The notes under the pieces: model-generated
Seen by the model: only the letters and a program-made list of their open reading frames with translations
What the model was told of the DNA's origin: nothing
The model's database searches: none
Assembly: GCA_041394905.1 (NCBI GenBank)
Contig: JAWKHJ010000002.1
Coordinates: 620,001 to 684,000 of the forward strand
Direction: 5' to 3'
DNA: 64,000 bases
Source: RI-231 sp041394905
GTDB taxonomy: Bacteria > Acidobacteriota > Terriglobia > Bryobacterales > UBA6623
Shown: piece after piece, positions 10,439 to 19,023 of the stretch
Layout: each line of letters begins with the position of its first letter
Position numbering within the stretch: position 1 is the stretch's first letter
Position numbers and translations under genes: made by a program

Positions 10439-11062
10439 ATGACCTGTGCGAGTTGCGGGCACGAGAATCCGGGCGGCGGCTCGTTCTGCATGCGCTGCGG
10501 CGCTCCCTTGGCGCATTCCATGGGCGGATCGCCGTCCCCGGCCGCCGCACCGCCGCCAGCGCAAGCCTACTATGGCGCCCAACCGCCGACGCCAGCCTAC
10601 GGCGCACAACCGAACTACGCGGGATTTTGGATTCGCTTCCTGGCCTACCTGATCGACTCGTTCGTCGTTTTCGTCGGGCTGATGATCATCGTCATTCCGG
10701 TCGCGGTCATCTTGGGGGTCATGGGTGCGGTCGGCGCGAACTCGGGAAACGGCCCGAACCTAGAAGGGCTAGAGGGACCATTGACCGCCGTCTGGTACCT
10801 CGTTTCCTTTGGCGGCCAGTGGCTCTACGAGGCGTTCATGACCTCGTCGGCCAAGCAAGCCACATTGGGCAAGATGGCCGTCGGGCTCCAAGTGACGGAC
10901 TTGGATGGAAACCGGATCTCGTTCGGCCGTGCGACCGGCCGATTCTTCGCGAAGCTGCTCTCCGGAATCATCCTGCTAATCGGCTACCTGATGCAGCCGT
11001 TCACGCAGAAGAAGCAGGCGCTGCACGACATCCTCGCCGGCACGTTGGTGTTGAAGCGTTAA
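10439..11062 (+). CDS. RDD family membrane protein with N-terminal zinc ribbon
   Basis: Protein of 207 residues with three parts. Residues 1-25 form a zinc ribbon (CASCGHENPGG...CMRCGAP, four Cys). Residues 26-60 are a Pro/Ala/Tyr/Gly-rich linker with repeated YGAQP. Residues 60-207 are an RDD domain with about three membrane segments, including the Arg-Asp signature around FLAYLIDS and the TLGKMAVGLQVTD motif. RDD proteins are inner-membrane proteins, some implicated in ion transport, but no function can be fixed here. It starts 4 bases after the oxidoreductase stop and is probably translated from the same message. Confidence 0.85.
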   Translation: MTCASCGHENPGGGSFCMRCGAPLAHSMGGSPSPAAAPPPAQAYYGAQPPTPAYGAQPNYAGFWIRFLAYLIDSFVVFVGLMIIVIPVAVILGVMGAVGANSGNGPNLEGLEGPLTAVWYLVSFGGQWLYEAFMTSSAKQATLGKMAVGLQVTDLDGNRISFGRATGRFFAKLLSGIILLIGYLMQPFTQKKQALHDILAGTLVLKR

Positions 11063-11073
11063 CGCCCGAAAAC

Positions 11074-11099
11074 GCGACAACTGGCGACAAATCGCGACA
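11074..11099. repeat. Three phased GCGACA repeats
   Basis: GCGACAA (11074-11080), GCGACAA (11084-11090) and GCGACA (11094-11099) lie at an exact 10-base period, so all face one side of the helix. On the minus strand they read TTGTCGC. They begin 11 bases after the RDD stop codon and about 165 bases before the sulfatase start. They could bind a regulator of the sulfatase gene. Confidence 0.45.
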
Positions 11100-11248
11100 T
11101 TTCCTAAGGTGATTCCCGCACCAAGATCGAGCTTGTGAGCGGTCATCTCCATTTTACGGGGCCGCTCCAAGCGATTCGTTGGCGCATTGGCGGGAAGCGT
11201 CTGATTCTTCGACCCTTTCGAGCCGTGGAAGCGTCGTGACGCGGCTCT

Positions 11249-11254
11249 GTATAA
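11249..11254 (+). promoter_or_regulatory. Consensus -10 element TATAAT upstream of sulfatase
   Basis: An exact TATAAT ends 8 bases before the ATG of the sulfatase gene at 11263. If used, transcription would start within about two bases of the ATG, giving a leaderless or nearly leaderless message. No good TTGACA-like -35 lies 17 bases upstream, so either an activator is needed or the match is chance. Confidence 0.4.
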
Positions 11255-11262
11255 TTGCCGCC

Positions 11263-13014
11263 ATGTCGAGTTTGCGGTGGTTGTTGCTTGCGTTGACGCT
11301 GGGGGCGGCGTCGGCCGCGGAGCGCCCGAACATCCTGCTGATGGTCAGCGACGACCAGGGCTGGTGGGATGTCGGAGTCAATGGCAATCCGGACATTACG
11401 ACGCCAACGCTCGACCGTTTGGCCGGTGAGGGCGTAAACCTGACGCGCTTCTACGCCGCGCCGGTCTGTTCGCCGACGCGCGCCGGGCTGATGACCGGCC
11501 GCTACGCGCTGCGCGTGGGCGTCTACAACACACGCTTCGGCGGCGACAGTCTCCGACTGTCTGAAACCACTCTGGCCGAGGTCCTCAAGAAGGTCGGCTA
11601 TCGCACGGGCGTTTTCGGCAAGTGGCACTTGGGCGGCTACGCGCCGTACAGGCCGGAACAGCGTGGCTTCGATACAGCGCTGACCTTCACCCACGGCCAC
11701 CACGAGCGCTACAACTATCCCGAGCTTCTGCTCCACGGCCAACCCGTGGCATCACGCGGACACATCACCGACATCCTGGCCGATTCGGCCGCGGCCTTCA
11801 TTGAGGAGAGCGGTGAGCAGCCCTTCTTCGCTTACGTGCCATTCAACGTGCCGCATTCGCCGCACTACGTCGATGACGAATACATCGAGCCGTATTTGAA
11901 AAAGGGTTTGGCGCTGCGCGATGCACGCATCTACGGCATGATCACGCACATGGACGAGGCGGTCGAGCGCCTGCTCGGTGCAGTCGACCGAGCGGGCAAG
12001 CGCGACGAGACGCTGGTGATCTTCCTGGGAGACAACGGCGGAGTGAGCCGGCACACTCGGTTGTGGCTGCGCGGAGGAAAGGCCAGCCCGTTCGAAGGCG
12101 GTCTGCGCGTGCCGGCATTCTTCCGGTGGCCGGGCAAGATCCCCGCAGGCAAGGCGTCGGACGCGATGACGTCACACCTGGACATCCTGCCCACGCTGTG
12201 CGCCATTCTGGGCGTGGCGCCGCCGCAGCAGCTCGACGGGAAGAGCTTGTGGCCGCTGCTTCAGAAAGGCGATGGGGAGAGCCCGCATGAAAGGTTGTTC
12301 CACGTTTGGGACCGGCATCGGCCAACGACCAAACGCGGCTGGTCGGTGACCGAACCGCGCTGGAAGTTGACCTACGAAGGGCTGTACGACCTGGAAGCCG
12401 ACCGCAGCGAGGAGCACGACGTTTCCGAAGAGCATCCTGATGTGGCGAAGCGGCTGCGCAAGGCGTTCGTGACGTGGTTGGCCGAGGTGACGAAGGACCT
12501 CGACTTCGAGCCGGTTCCGATCCCTGTGACGAAGCGAGAGCCGGTGCTGATCGAAGCAAGCTGGGCGCGCGTGAACGGCACGCACACGACCTGGGCGTCG
12601 CCAGGGACGAAGCAGAGCGCCGGTCCGGACCCATTGGGCGACCCGTTGCAGAAGACGGGCGTCAACTATACCTTCGCCGGCTACGACTGGGACACGATCG
12701 ACGCTTGGTCGAAGCCGGGCGAATCGGTGCTGTGGCGGTTAGATGTGGCGGACGCAGGCGAGTATGAGGTGGTCGCGGCCTACGGCTGCGATCCGTCCGA
12801 CGCGGGCGGGACGCTGCGGCTGTCGGCGGGCGGGTCAAAGCTTGACGCCGTGGTTGAGGCCACGCCGGAGCGCCATGTGTTCGAGACGCGTCCTCTGGGG
12901 CGGCTACGGCTCCAGGCCGGTCCGGTCGAGCTGAAGGCCGAGGTAGTCGCGGCGCCGGGCAAGGAGCTGATGACGCTCAACCGGATCTGGTTGCGGCCAC
13001 TCAAAGGACGTTGA
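11263..13014 (+). CDS. Secreted formylglycine-dependent sulfatase with C-terminal beta domain
   Basis: Arylsulfatase-type enzyme of 583 residues. The start ATG gives MSSLRWLLL, the beginning of a Sec signal peptide cleaved around residue 20; the open frame extends upstream but without a signal. Metal-binding Asp residues are in LLMVSDDQGWWD. The formylglycine site is CSPTRAGLMTGR near residue 65, with Cys to be oxidised by a maturase not found in this window. FGKWHLGG and FLGDNGG complete the active site. The last 150 residues form a separate beta-rich, probably carbohydrate-binding, domain. Sulfated polysaccharide or glycan is the likely substrate class; the exact sulfate ester is unknown. 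It faces pta convergently. Confidence 0.9.
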   Translation: MSSLRWLLLALTLGAASAAERPNILLMVSDDQGWWDVGVNGNPDITTPTLDRLAGEGVNLTRFYAAPVCSPTRAGLMTGRYALRVGVYNTRFGGDSLRLSETTLAEVLKKVGYRTGVFGKWHLGGYAPYRPEQRGFDTALTFTHGHHERYNYPELLLHGQPVASRGHITDILADSAAAFIEESGEQPFFAYVPFNVPHSPHYVDDEYIEPYLKKGLALRDARIYGMITHMDEAVERLLGAVDRAGKRDETLVIFLGDNGGVSRHTRLWLRGGKASPFEGGLRVPAFFRWPGKIPAGKASDAMTSHLDILPTLCAILGVAPPQQLDGKSLWPLLQKGDGESPHERLFHVWDRHRPTTKRGWSVTEPRWKLTYEGLYDLEADRSEEHDVSEEHPDVAKRLRKAFVTWLAEVTKDLDFEPVPIPVTKREPVLIEASWARVNGTHTTWASPGTKQSAGPDPLGDPLQKTGVNYTFAGYDWDTIDAWSKPGESVLWRLDVADAGEYEVVAAYGCDPSDAGGTLRLSAGGSKLDAVVEATPERHVFETRPLGRLRLQAGPVELKAEVVAAPGKELMTLNRIWLRPLKGR

Positions 13015-13036
13015 CAATCGGCGACCGGGCCGGATA

Positions 13037-13056
13037 CCGCAGCGTTGCAGCTGCGG
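13037..13056. terminator. Hairpin between convergent sulfatase and pta genes
   Basis: CCGCAGC (13037-13043) pairs with GCTGCGG (13050-13056) around a 6-base loop, with further pairing of flanking CGACCG and CGGTTG. No U-run follows on either strand. It sits between two converging stop codons, so it may act in both directions or as a protective 3' hairpin. Confidence 0.5.
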
Positions 13057-13069
13057 CTCGGTTGTCGTC

Positions 13070-14043
13070 TTACAAACGTCCTTCTGATTGCAAGGCCGTG
13101 ATGACGGACGTGTAGTAGATCTCTTCGACGGAGGAGCCACGCGAGAGGTCATTGCCGGGCTTCTCGAGGCCTTGCAGGAACGGACCGAGCGAACGTGCGC
13201 CGCCCATGCGTTCGGCGAGCTTGTAGCCGATGTTCGCCGCGTTCAGGTCCGGGAAGATCATCACGTTGGCGCGGCCGGCCACGGGCGAACCGGGGGCCTT
13301 CGAGGCGCCCACGTCGGGCAGCAGCGCGGCGTCAGCTTGGAGCTCGCCGTCGACTTGCAACTCGGGCGCGCGGGCCTTGATGATGCGCACGGCTTCGAGC
13401 ACTTCCTCGACCATGGGGTGCTTCGCGCTGCCCTTGGTTGAGAACGAAAGCATGGCCACGCGCGGCTCACTGTTCAAGAAGCGGCGCGCGTTCTCCGCGG
13501 CGGCGATGGCGATCTCGGCCAACTGCGGCGGCGTGGGTTTTGGAACCACTGCTGGGTCGGCGAAGATCAGGATGCCGCCCTCGCCGAACTTGGGGTTCGG
13601 CTGGATCTGGATCATGAAGCTCGAGACCAAACGCGCGCCCGCCTTGACCCCGACGCAGTGGATCAACGCGCGAACGGTTTCCGCCGTCGTGTTCTTAGCG
13701 CCGCCGACGAGGCCGTCCGCGTCTCCCGCGGCTAGCGCGAGCGAGGCGAAGTAGATGGGAACTTCGGCGATCTTGCGCGCTTCCTGCTCGGTGATGCCGC
13801 GCGAGCGCCGGCGCTCGTGGTAGAGCCGTGTGTACTTTTCGATGTTGCTCGACTGGCTGGGGTCGATACAGCTCACCCCAGGCGAGCACTGCGTATTCGT
13901 GCTGACGACGATCGGCTTGACGACGCCGTCGGCGGCGAGCGCGCCGAGGCCTCGCGCACGCGCGGGTCGTCGCCTTCGGGAAACACGATGCGCTTTTGGA
14001 GCTTCCGGGCTCGCTCGACGATGGAATCGAGAAACGCCGACAT
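13070..14043 (-). CDS. pta: Phosphate acetyl/butyryltransferase, one frameshift
   Basis: Phosphotransacetylase-family enzyme that interconverts acyl-CoA and acyl phosphate in central carbon metabolism. With one base restored near 13945 it is 324 residues, the normal length of the short, single-domain Pta. The ATG at 14043 has GGGAGG just upstream. The N-terminus reads as a typical Pta (KRIVFPEGDDPRVREA), and GVKAGARLVSSF and the late VMIFPDLNAANIGYKL block are family signatures. The break is a missing G in a GCGCG(G)CTC context, consistent with assembly error. No ackA is adjacent. Divergent from the aminotransferase at 14086, with 42 bases between start codons. Confidence 0.87.
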
Positions 14044-14085
14044 GGACCTCCCAGGGTACTACGCTCGCGATAGCATGGGAGCAGC

Positions 14086-14949
14086 ATGCATCCCTACCTG
14101 CTCTACAACGACAGCATTCACAAGGCCGACGAGGTCCTGCTCCGCCCGGGACAGCTTGGCCTGTTGGCGGGCTGGGGCGTATTCACGACGCTGCGCATCT
14201 ATGAAGGGGTGCCGTTCGAATTCAACCGGCACTGGAAGCGCATGCTCACCGATGCGGCGAAGATCAACGTGCCGATGCCGTTCGAGCGCGACCAGGTGCG
14301 GGCGCGCCTGCTCGAGCTGATCGAGCGCAACCAGTCCTACGAGGCGACGATGCGTGTGGTGGTGGTGCGCAGCCGCAACGGCGTCTGGGAAGGCCCGGGC
14401 GTCGAGCGCGACGCGGACCTGATCGCCTTCTCGATCCCGGTGAAGCACTTCAAGGACAAGGTCGCGCTCGATGTGCGCGAGCAGGGCCGGCACGCGGCGT
14501 CGCCCTTTGCCGGGACGAAGACGCTGTCGTGGTCGCACAACCTGACGATGGCGGAGAACGCAGCCAATGCGGGCTTCGATGAAGTGATCCTGCTCAACGA
14601 ACGCGGAGAGGTGGCCGAGTGCACGTCGGCGAACATTTTTGCCGTTCGCGATGGCGTGACCTTGACGCCGCCGCTCGCCTCTGGGCCTTTGCCGGGTGTG
14701 ACGCGGGCCGTCATGCTGGATGAGCTCGACATGGCGGATGCGCCGGTGCGCGAGGCGGTGCTGACGGTGGACGATCTGCTCTTGGCCGAAGAGGTTTTCA
14801 TCACCTCGTCAACGCGTGAGCTGATTCCGGTCGAGAGGATTCAGGACAAGATGCTCGCGGCGAAGTCGTGGCCGGTGATGGAGAAGCTTCGCGCGGCCTT
14901 GCAGGCGCACGTGCGGCGCTATACTGCGGCGCAGAAGCAAATGGTGTAA
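14086..14949 (+). CDS. Class IV (fold-type IV) PLP aminotransferase
   Basis: Aminotransferase of 287 residues in the group that includes branched-chain aminotransferase (IlvE), D-alanine aminotransferase and aminodeoxychorismate lyase (PabC). The PLP-binding Lys is in AGTKTLSWSHN near residue 145. The conserved EVAECTSANIF block near residue 175 and the phosphate-binding GPLPGVTRAVMLDE block follow. The N-terminus (LLAGWGVFTTLRIYEG) matches the family. The KTLSW form and the overall length suggest a branched-chain or PabC-like role, but substrate cannot be decided from sequence. It is divergent from pta and converges on the second sulfatase across a large inverted repeat. Confidence 0.82.
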   Translation: MHPYLLYNDSIHKADEVLLRPGQLGLLAGWGVFTTLRIYEGVPFEFNRHWKRMLTDAAKINVPMPFERDQVRARLLELIERNQSYEATMRVVVVRSRNGVWEGPGVERDADLIAFSIPVKHFKDKVALDVREQGRHAASPFAGTKTLSWSHNLTMAENAANAGFDEVILLNERGEVAECTSANIFAVRDGVTLTPPLASGPLPGVTRAVMLDELDMADAPVREAVLTVDDLLLAEEVFITSSTRELIPVERIQDKMLAAKSWPVMEKLRAALQAHVRRYTAAQKQMV

Positions 14950-14956
14950 GCGCAAA

Positions 14957-15014
14957 GCCGGTGCAAACCGGCGGTTTCCGCAGTACGGGCGCCGAACCGC
15001 CGGTTTGCACCGGC
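14957..15014. repeat. 20 bp perfect inverted repeat, 18-base loop
   Basis: GCCGGTGCAAACCGGCGGTT at 14957-14976 is exactly repeated in reverse complement at 14995-15014. Each arm also holds a mini-hairpin CCGGT/ACCGG closing a GCAA tetraloop. It lies between convergent genes and could be a bidirectional terminator, but the nested symmetry is also like REP-type extragenic palindromes. Confidence 0.85.
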
Positions 15015-15058
15015 GGCTCTGTTACGGTGAGAGATCAATCCTTCTCGAGAAATCACCC

Positions 15059-16615
15059 CTACTGCGCGTTGCTGTTGATCGGCACGTCGCGGATCATCGT
15101 CTCCGGGAAGCCCGATGCGTTCTTGCCGCCCCGGCTGCGCAGGCGCTTGTTCTGCGAACCGCCGCGCGGCGCGTTTAGCGGAATTTCCATTCCGCCAAGC
15201 TCTTCCATCATGTCGTAGAGGCGCGCCTCCATCTGCTTGACGGTGTCGGCGTACTTGGGGTCCTGCCAAAGGTTGTGCGCCTCTTTGGGGTCGCTCTCGA
15301 GGTCGTAGAGCTCGTCGGCGTCCCAAAGGCCGTAGTAGGTGACGTATTTGTAGCGGTCGCCGCGTAGGGCGAACACGGTTGGCGATTGCGGGAAGTTTTT
15401 CTCCCAGTAATAGACGTAGAGGAAGTAGTCGCGCCACGTGACCGGCTTGCCCTGCGCGAGCGCGATGAAGCTTTGCCCGTCCATGTGGGGCGGCTTTTGC
15501 AGGCCCATCGCCTCCATCACGGTCGGGGCGATGTCGATGTTGGCCACGACTTTGTCGACGACGGTGCCGCCCTTGAACAGCGCCGGGCATTGCATCAGCA
15601 TTGGCACGCGTATGGATGTCTCATACGCGACGCGCTTGTCGATCAAGCCGTGCTCGCCGAACATGAAGCCGTTGTCGCCCATGTAGATGACGAGCGTCTC
15701 GTCCTTGATGCCCATTTTGTCGAGCTGATCCATCACGCGGCCGATCGAGTCGTCGACGCCCATGAGAGCCTCGCCATAGCGTTTGTAGTACTGCTCGATG
15801 TTGAGCTCGGAGTGGTAGGGAAAGTCGACGCCGTGCCAGGAGTTGCGTTGGTCGCGCACCCAGCGCGGCTTGTTGGCTTGGTCCTCAGCGGTGACTTTCT
15901 CCGTCTCCGGACGCTCGAAGGGCACGTCGCGTAGCTCGCCCTCGTGGTCCTTGGGCGGAGTGAAGTTGGCGTGGACGGCCTTGTGCGAGAGGTAGAGAAA
16001 GAACGGCTTCTCCGACGGCTTCTGTTTGTCGAGCCAGTCGACGGCGTAATCAGTGAGCTCGTCGGTGATGTAGCCCTTTTGCTTGACGCGCTTGCCGTCG
16101 ACGTTGAGCGTGTAGTCGGGATTGGGCGGCAGATACTGGCCCTGTCCGCGGAAGCTGACCCAGTGGTCGAAGCCCGGACGCGGCTCGTCGGTCTCGCCGC
16201 CCATGTGCCACTTGCCGATGAAGGCGGTCGCGTAGCCTGCTTTCTGTAGGTATTGCGGGAAGAATAGCGTCCCTGGCGGCACCTTACGGTTGTTGTCGAT
16301 GACGCGGTGGCGGAAGGTGTAGAGCCCGGTTAGGATGGACGCGCGGCTGGGCGAGCAGAGAGAAGTGGTGACGAATGCGTTCTTGAGGTGGACGCCGTCG
16401 CGCGCCATCGCATCCATGTGCGGCGTGCGGGCGAAGGGATGCCCCATGAAGCTCATCACGTCGTAGCGATGATCGTCGGAGAGGATGAAGACGACGTTGC
16501 GCGGTTTGGCTCCGCTGATCTTTTGCGGCGTGACCTGCGTGGGGACAGGCTCCACGGCGGCGAGAGCGGGTAGTGCGGCGAGGATGAAAACGGGAAGCAG
16601 CGATCGAAGATGCAT
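15059..16615 (-). CDS. Secreted formylglycine-dependent sulfatase
   Basis: Sulfatase of 518 residues with an N-terminal signal peptide (residues 1-19). Metal-binding residues are in VVFILSDDHRYD, and the modification motif is CSPSRASILTGL near residue 86, so Cys would be converted to formylglycine. FIGKWHMGG and YMGDNGFMFGEHG are catalytic-domain signatures, and the GEHGL motif groups it with sulfatases acting on polysaccharide sulfate esters rather than small aryl sulfates. Unlike the sulfatase at 11263 it has no extra C-terminal domain; its tail is short, basic and Gly/Arg-rich. It is transcribed on the same strand as, and upstream of nothing in, the ispDF group. The natural substrate is unknown. 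Confidence 0.9.
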   Translation of the reverse strand: MHLRSLLPVFILAALPALAAVEPVPTQVTPQKISGAKPRNVVFILSDDHRYDVMSFMGHPFARTPHMDAMARDGVHLKNAFVTTSLCSPSRASILTGLYTFRHRVIDNNRKVPPGTLFFPQYLQKAGYATAFIGKWHMGGETDEPRPGFDHWVSFRGQGQYLPPNPDYTLNVDGKRVKQKGYITDELTDYAVDWLDKQKPSEKPFFLYLSHKAVHANFTPPKDHEGELRDVPFERPETEKVTAEDQANKPRWVRDQRNSWHGVDFPYHSELNIEQYYKRYGEALMGVDDSIGRVMDQLDKMGIKDETLVIYMGDNGFMFGEHGLIDKRVAYETSIRVPMLMQCPALFKGGTVVDKVVANIDIAPTVMEAMGLQKPPHMDGQSFIALAQGKPVTWRDYFLYVYYWEKNFPQSPTVFALRGDRYKYVTYYGLWDADELYDLESDPKEAHNLWQDPKYADTVKQMEARLYDMMEELGGMEIPLNAPRGGSQNKRLRSRGGKNASGFPETMIRDVPINSNAQ

Positions 16616-16689
16616 GACGAGTTTGGGCCGAGCGCGATTACGAGCCGCGCCGGGGCAGGCATAAGTGTAGCGGGTTCGCCCGCGAGGGC

Positions 16690-17193
16690 CTACATCACGC
16701 GAGCGGCTTCGTCTCGGATCAAGCAGGCCACCGCGTGCGCTTCGGCCGCTTCGCCGCGTCCGGCGGGGCCGACTTTTTCTGACGTCTTGGCTTTGACGCC
16801 GACGCGGTCCGGGGTGACGTTCAAGATGCGCGCCACGTTCTGGCGGATTTTCTGCCGGAAAGGCAGCAGCTTGGGCTGCTCGAGGATGACCACCACGTCC
16901 ACGTTTGAGATGTGGTAGCCATAGCCTTCAATCAGCTCGCGAGCGTGGCGCAGGAAGACTTCGCTGGCGCAGTCCTTCCACTGCGGGTCCGAAGGCGGGA
17001 AGAGCTCGCCGATGTCGCCTAGGCCGGCTGCGCCCAGCAGAGCGTCGGTCAGGGCATGCAGCACGATGTCGGCGTCTGAGTGGCCGGCGAGCCCGAGCTC
17101 GAACGGGATCTCGATGCCGCCGAGAATGAGCTTACGCCCGGCCTCGAGCCGATGAAGATCGTAGCCGATGCCGCAACGAAACTCCTGAGCCAT
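16690..17193 (-). CDS. ispF: 2-C-methyl-D-erythritol 2,4-cyclodiphosphate synthase
   Basis: Fifth enzyme of the MEP isoprenoid pathway, cyclising CDP-methylerythritol 2-phosphate with loss of CMP. The chosen ATG (MAQEFRCGIGYD) lies 7 bases after the ispD stop and gives 167 residues, standard for IspF; a longer open frame would overlap ispD. Zn ligands are in GYDLHRL and in GHSDADIVLHALTDALLGA, and the C-terminal KAKTSEKVGPAGRGEAAEAHA block forms the trimer active-site loop. No strong ribosome-binding site is seen, suggesting translational coupling to ispD. The cytosolic enzyme acts directly after IspD and IspE; ispE is not in the window. Confidence 0.97.
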   Translation of the reverse strand: MAQEFRCGIGYDLHRLEAGRKLILGGIEIPFELGLAGHSDADIVLHALTDALLGAAGLGDIGELFPPSDPQWKDCASEVFLRHARELIEGYGYHISNVDVVVILEQPKLLPFRQKIRQNVARILNVTPDRVGVKAKTSEKVGPAGRGEAAEAHAVACLIRDEAARVM

Positions 17194-17200
17194 ATCGGGG

Positions 17201-17941
17201 CTATTGTCGCAACTCGTCGGCGGCTTCCGCACGGTCGAGCTCGTCAGCGTGCTCTAAATAGAAGCGCGCCAAGACGAGGTCCTGTGGACGGGTGATCTTG
17301 AGGTTGCGCGGGCTGCCCATCATCACGTGGACGTCCTCGCCCAAATGCTCGACGAGGCTGGCTTCGTCGGTGCCGACGAAGCCGTCTTGGTTGGCGTTGG
17401 CGAAGGCGCGGCGCAACAGTTCGGTGCGGAAGACCTGGGGCGTCTGCGCGAGCATGATCATCTCGCGCGGCAGCGTGGCATGGACGATGCGCTGGTCGAC
17501 GCGCTTGACGGTATCGATGGCCGGAACGCCGAGGATGACGGCTCCGTCGGACGCGGCCTGATGTACCGCCTTGTCGATGAGCTTGGGCGTGATCAGCGGT
17601 CGAACCGCATCATGCACGGCGACCAGCTCGACGTCGGGCTCGACGAGCGAGAGGCAGTTCTCGACCGACTCCTGACGCTGGCGTCCGCCGGAAGCGAGGC
17701 GGATGGGCTTGGCGAACCCCTCGGCTTCGAGCTCGGCGGCGAAGGATTCGCGATCGTCGTCGCGGACGGCCACGAGGATTTCACCAATGGTATCGGCCGA
17801 GACGAACTGGCGGATGGTGTGCATGAGCACAGACGAGTCGCCGAGGCGCAGGAACTGTTTGCGTCCGGAGGCGAGCTCGGAGGGAATCTTCCCCATGCGA
17901 GTGCCCAACCCCGCGGCTGGGATGATGGCTGCTGCTTTCAT
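17201..17941 (-). CDS. ispD: 2-C-methyl-D-erythritol 4-phosphate cytidylyltransferase
   Basis: Third enzyme of the MEP pathway, joining methylerythritol 4-phosphate to CTP. The protein has 246 residues, with the nucleotide-binding start AAIIPAAGLGTRMG and a KQFLRLGDSSVL loop. VHDAVRPLIT near residue 110 is the CTP-binding signature, and the C-terminal EASLVEHLG and GSPRNLKITRPQDL blocks complete the family pattern. It starts 11 bases after the stop of the PIN/TRAM gene and is followed by ispF after 7 bases. The three-gene order matches the yacL-ispD-ispF order of Bacillus. Confidence 0.97.
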   Translation of the reverse strand: MKAAAIIPAAGLGTRMGKIPSELASGRKQFLRLGDSSVLMHTIRQFVSADTIGEILVAVRDDDRESFAAELEAEGFAKPIRLASGGRQRQESVENCLSLVEPDVELVAVHDAVRPLITPKLIDKAVHQAASDGAVILGVPAIDTVKRVDQRIVHATLPREMIMLAQTPQVFRTELLRRAFANANQDGFVGTDEASLVEHLGEDVHVMMGSPRNLKITRPQDLVLARFYLEHADELDRAEAADELRQ

Positions 17942-17952
17942 GTTTGCGTGGG

Positions 17953-19023
17953 TTAATGAGCCGATTCGGCGCCTCGCGCGACGTACGCACGGGTTTGGCC
18001 GGAGCTTTTTGTACTGCGTCCTCTAGAAGGCGGCGGGCCGGCGGATTCATCGCCGAAGCGGCCAAAGATCATTTTGCCAGCGGTGGTCTGCAAGACGCTC
18101 GTCACCGAGATGTCGACCGTCTTCGAAATTTGATCTCGCGCGTTGTCAACGACGACCATCGTGCCATCGTCGAGGTAAGCGACTCCCTGATTGTGTTCCT
18201 TGCCTTCTTTCAGGATGAAGACCTTCATCGTCTCGCCAGGCAGTACGACCGGCTTGATCGCGTTGGCAAGCTCGTTGATGTTGAGAACGAGCACGCCCTG
18301 CAATTGGGCAAGCTTGTTGAGGTTGAAATCGTTCGTGACGATCTTACCGTCAATCTCTTTGGCGAGCTCGATGAGCTTTTGGTCCACCTCGCGCAGGGAA
18401 GGGTAGTCGTTTTCGACGATCTCGACGCTGACCTTCTTCATCTTGTTCAGTCGTTCGAGTACGTCCAGGCCACGGCGGCCGCGGTTTCGTTTGAGCGAGT
18501 CTGCCGAATCGGCAACTGTTTGGAGCTCCCAGAGTACGAACTGCGGGATGGTCAGCGAGCCGTCGAGAAAGCCGGCTTCAGCGATGTCGGCGATGCGTCC
18601 GTCGATGATGACGCTGGTGTCGAGGATCTTGCGAGGTCCCGAACCGATGGGCTCGGGGGAAAGAATCGACACCGCGCCCAAATTCAGCGCTTCCCCCTTG
18701 TTCGCGCCCACAACCAAACCTAGGTAGGAGCAAGCGAGCAGAAGGACGGTTTGGGAAAAGGCGGCGCCTGAGCCGAGCGCACCCGAGAGGATCGAGGAGG
18801 CGAGCGCGGCGAGGATGAGCCCGGCCGTGGCTCCGAGGATTGCACCGATTACGCGGCGCAGGCTTGCTTCGCGCAGCCTAAGCTCCGCGGCCACGATGAC
18901 TGCAGCAAAGACTGCCCCGAGCGCCGCCCCGCGCGCCGGGCCGAGGCCGAGCGGAGGCGACCACGCCCCGAATGCCGCCACCACCAACACAAGTGCGACT
19001 CGAGGCCCCCATAGTTCAAACAC
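17953..19023 (-). CDS. PIN and TRAM domain membrane protein (YacL family)
   Basis: Membrane-anchored PIN-domain protein of 356 residues. The GTG start (VFELWGPR) is chosen because AAGGAG lies 8 bases upstream; a longer open frame has no such site. Four membrane helices occupy residues 1-110. The PIN nuclease domain follows, with acidic residues in KILDTSVIIDGRI, ELQTVAD and TNDFNLNKLA. A TRAM RNA-binding domain (about residues 265-325) precedes a low-complexity Pro/Ser/Arg tail. Close relatives sit next to ispD-ispF in many bacteria. It is presumably an RNA-binding or RNA-cleaving protein at the membrane; the target is unknown. Confidence 0.92.
   Translation of the reverse strand: MFELWGPRVALVLVVAAFGAWSPPLGLGPARGAALGAVFAAVIVAAELRLREASLRRVIGAILGATAGLILAALASSILSGALGSGAAFSQTVLLLACSYLGLVVGANKGEALNLGAVSILSPEPIGSGPRKILDTSVIIDGRIADIAEAGFLDGSLTIPQFVLWELQTVADSADSLKRNRGRRGLDVLERLNKMKKVSVEIVENDYPSLREVDQKLIELAKEIDGKIVTNDFNLNKLAQLQGVLVLNINELANAIKPVVLPGETMKVFILKEGKEHNQGVAYLDDGTMVVVDNARDQISKTVDISVTSVLQTTAGKMIFGRFGDESAGPPPSRGRSTKSSGQTRAYVARGAESAH

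Noticed and set aside
13013..13036. Promoter with exact TTGACA -35
   Set aside because: It overlaps the sulfatase stop codon, has no good -10 at 17 bases and would point into the converging pta gene.
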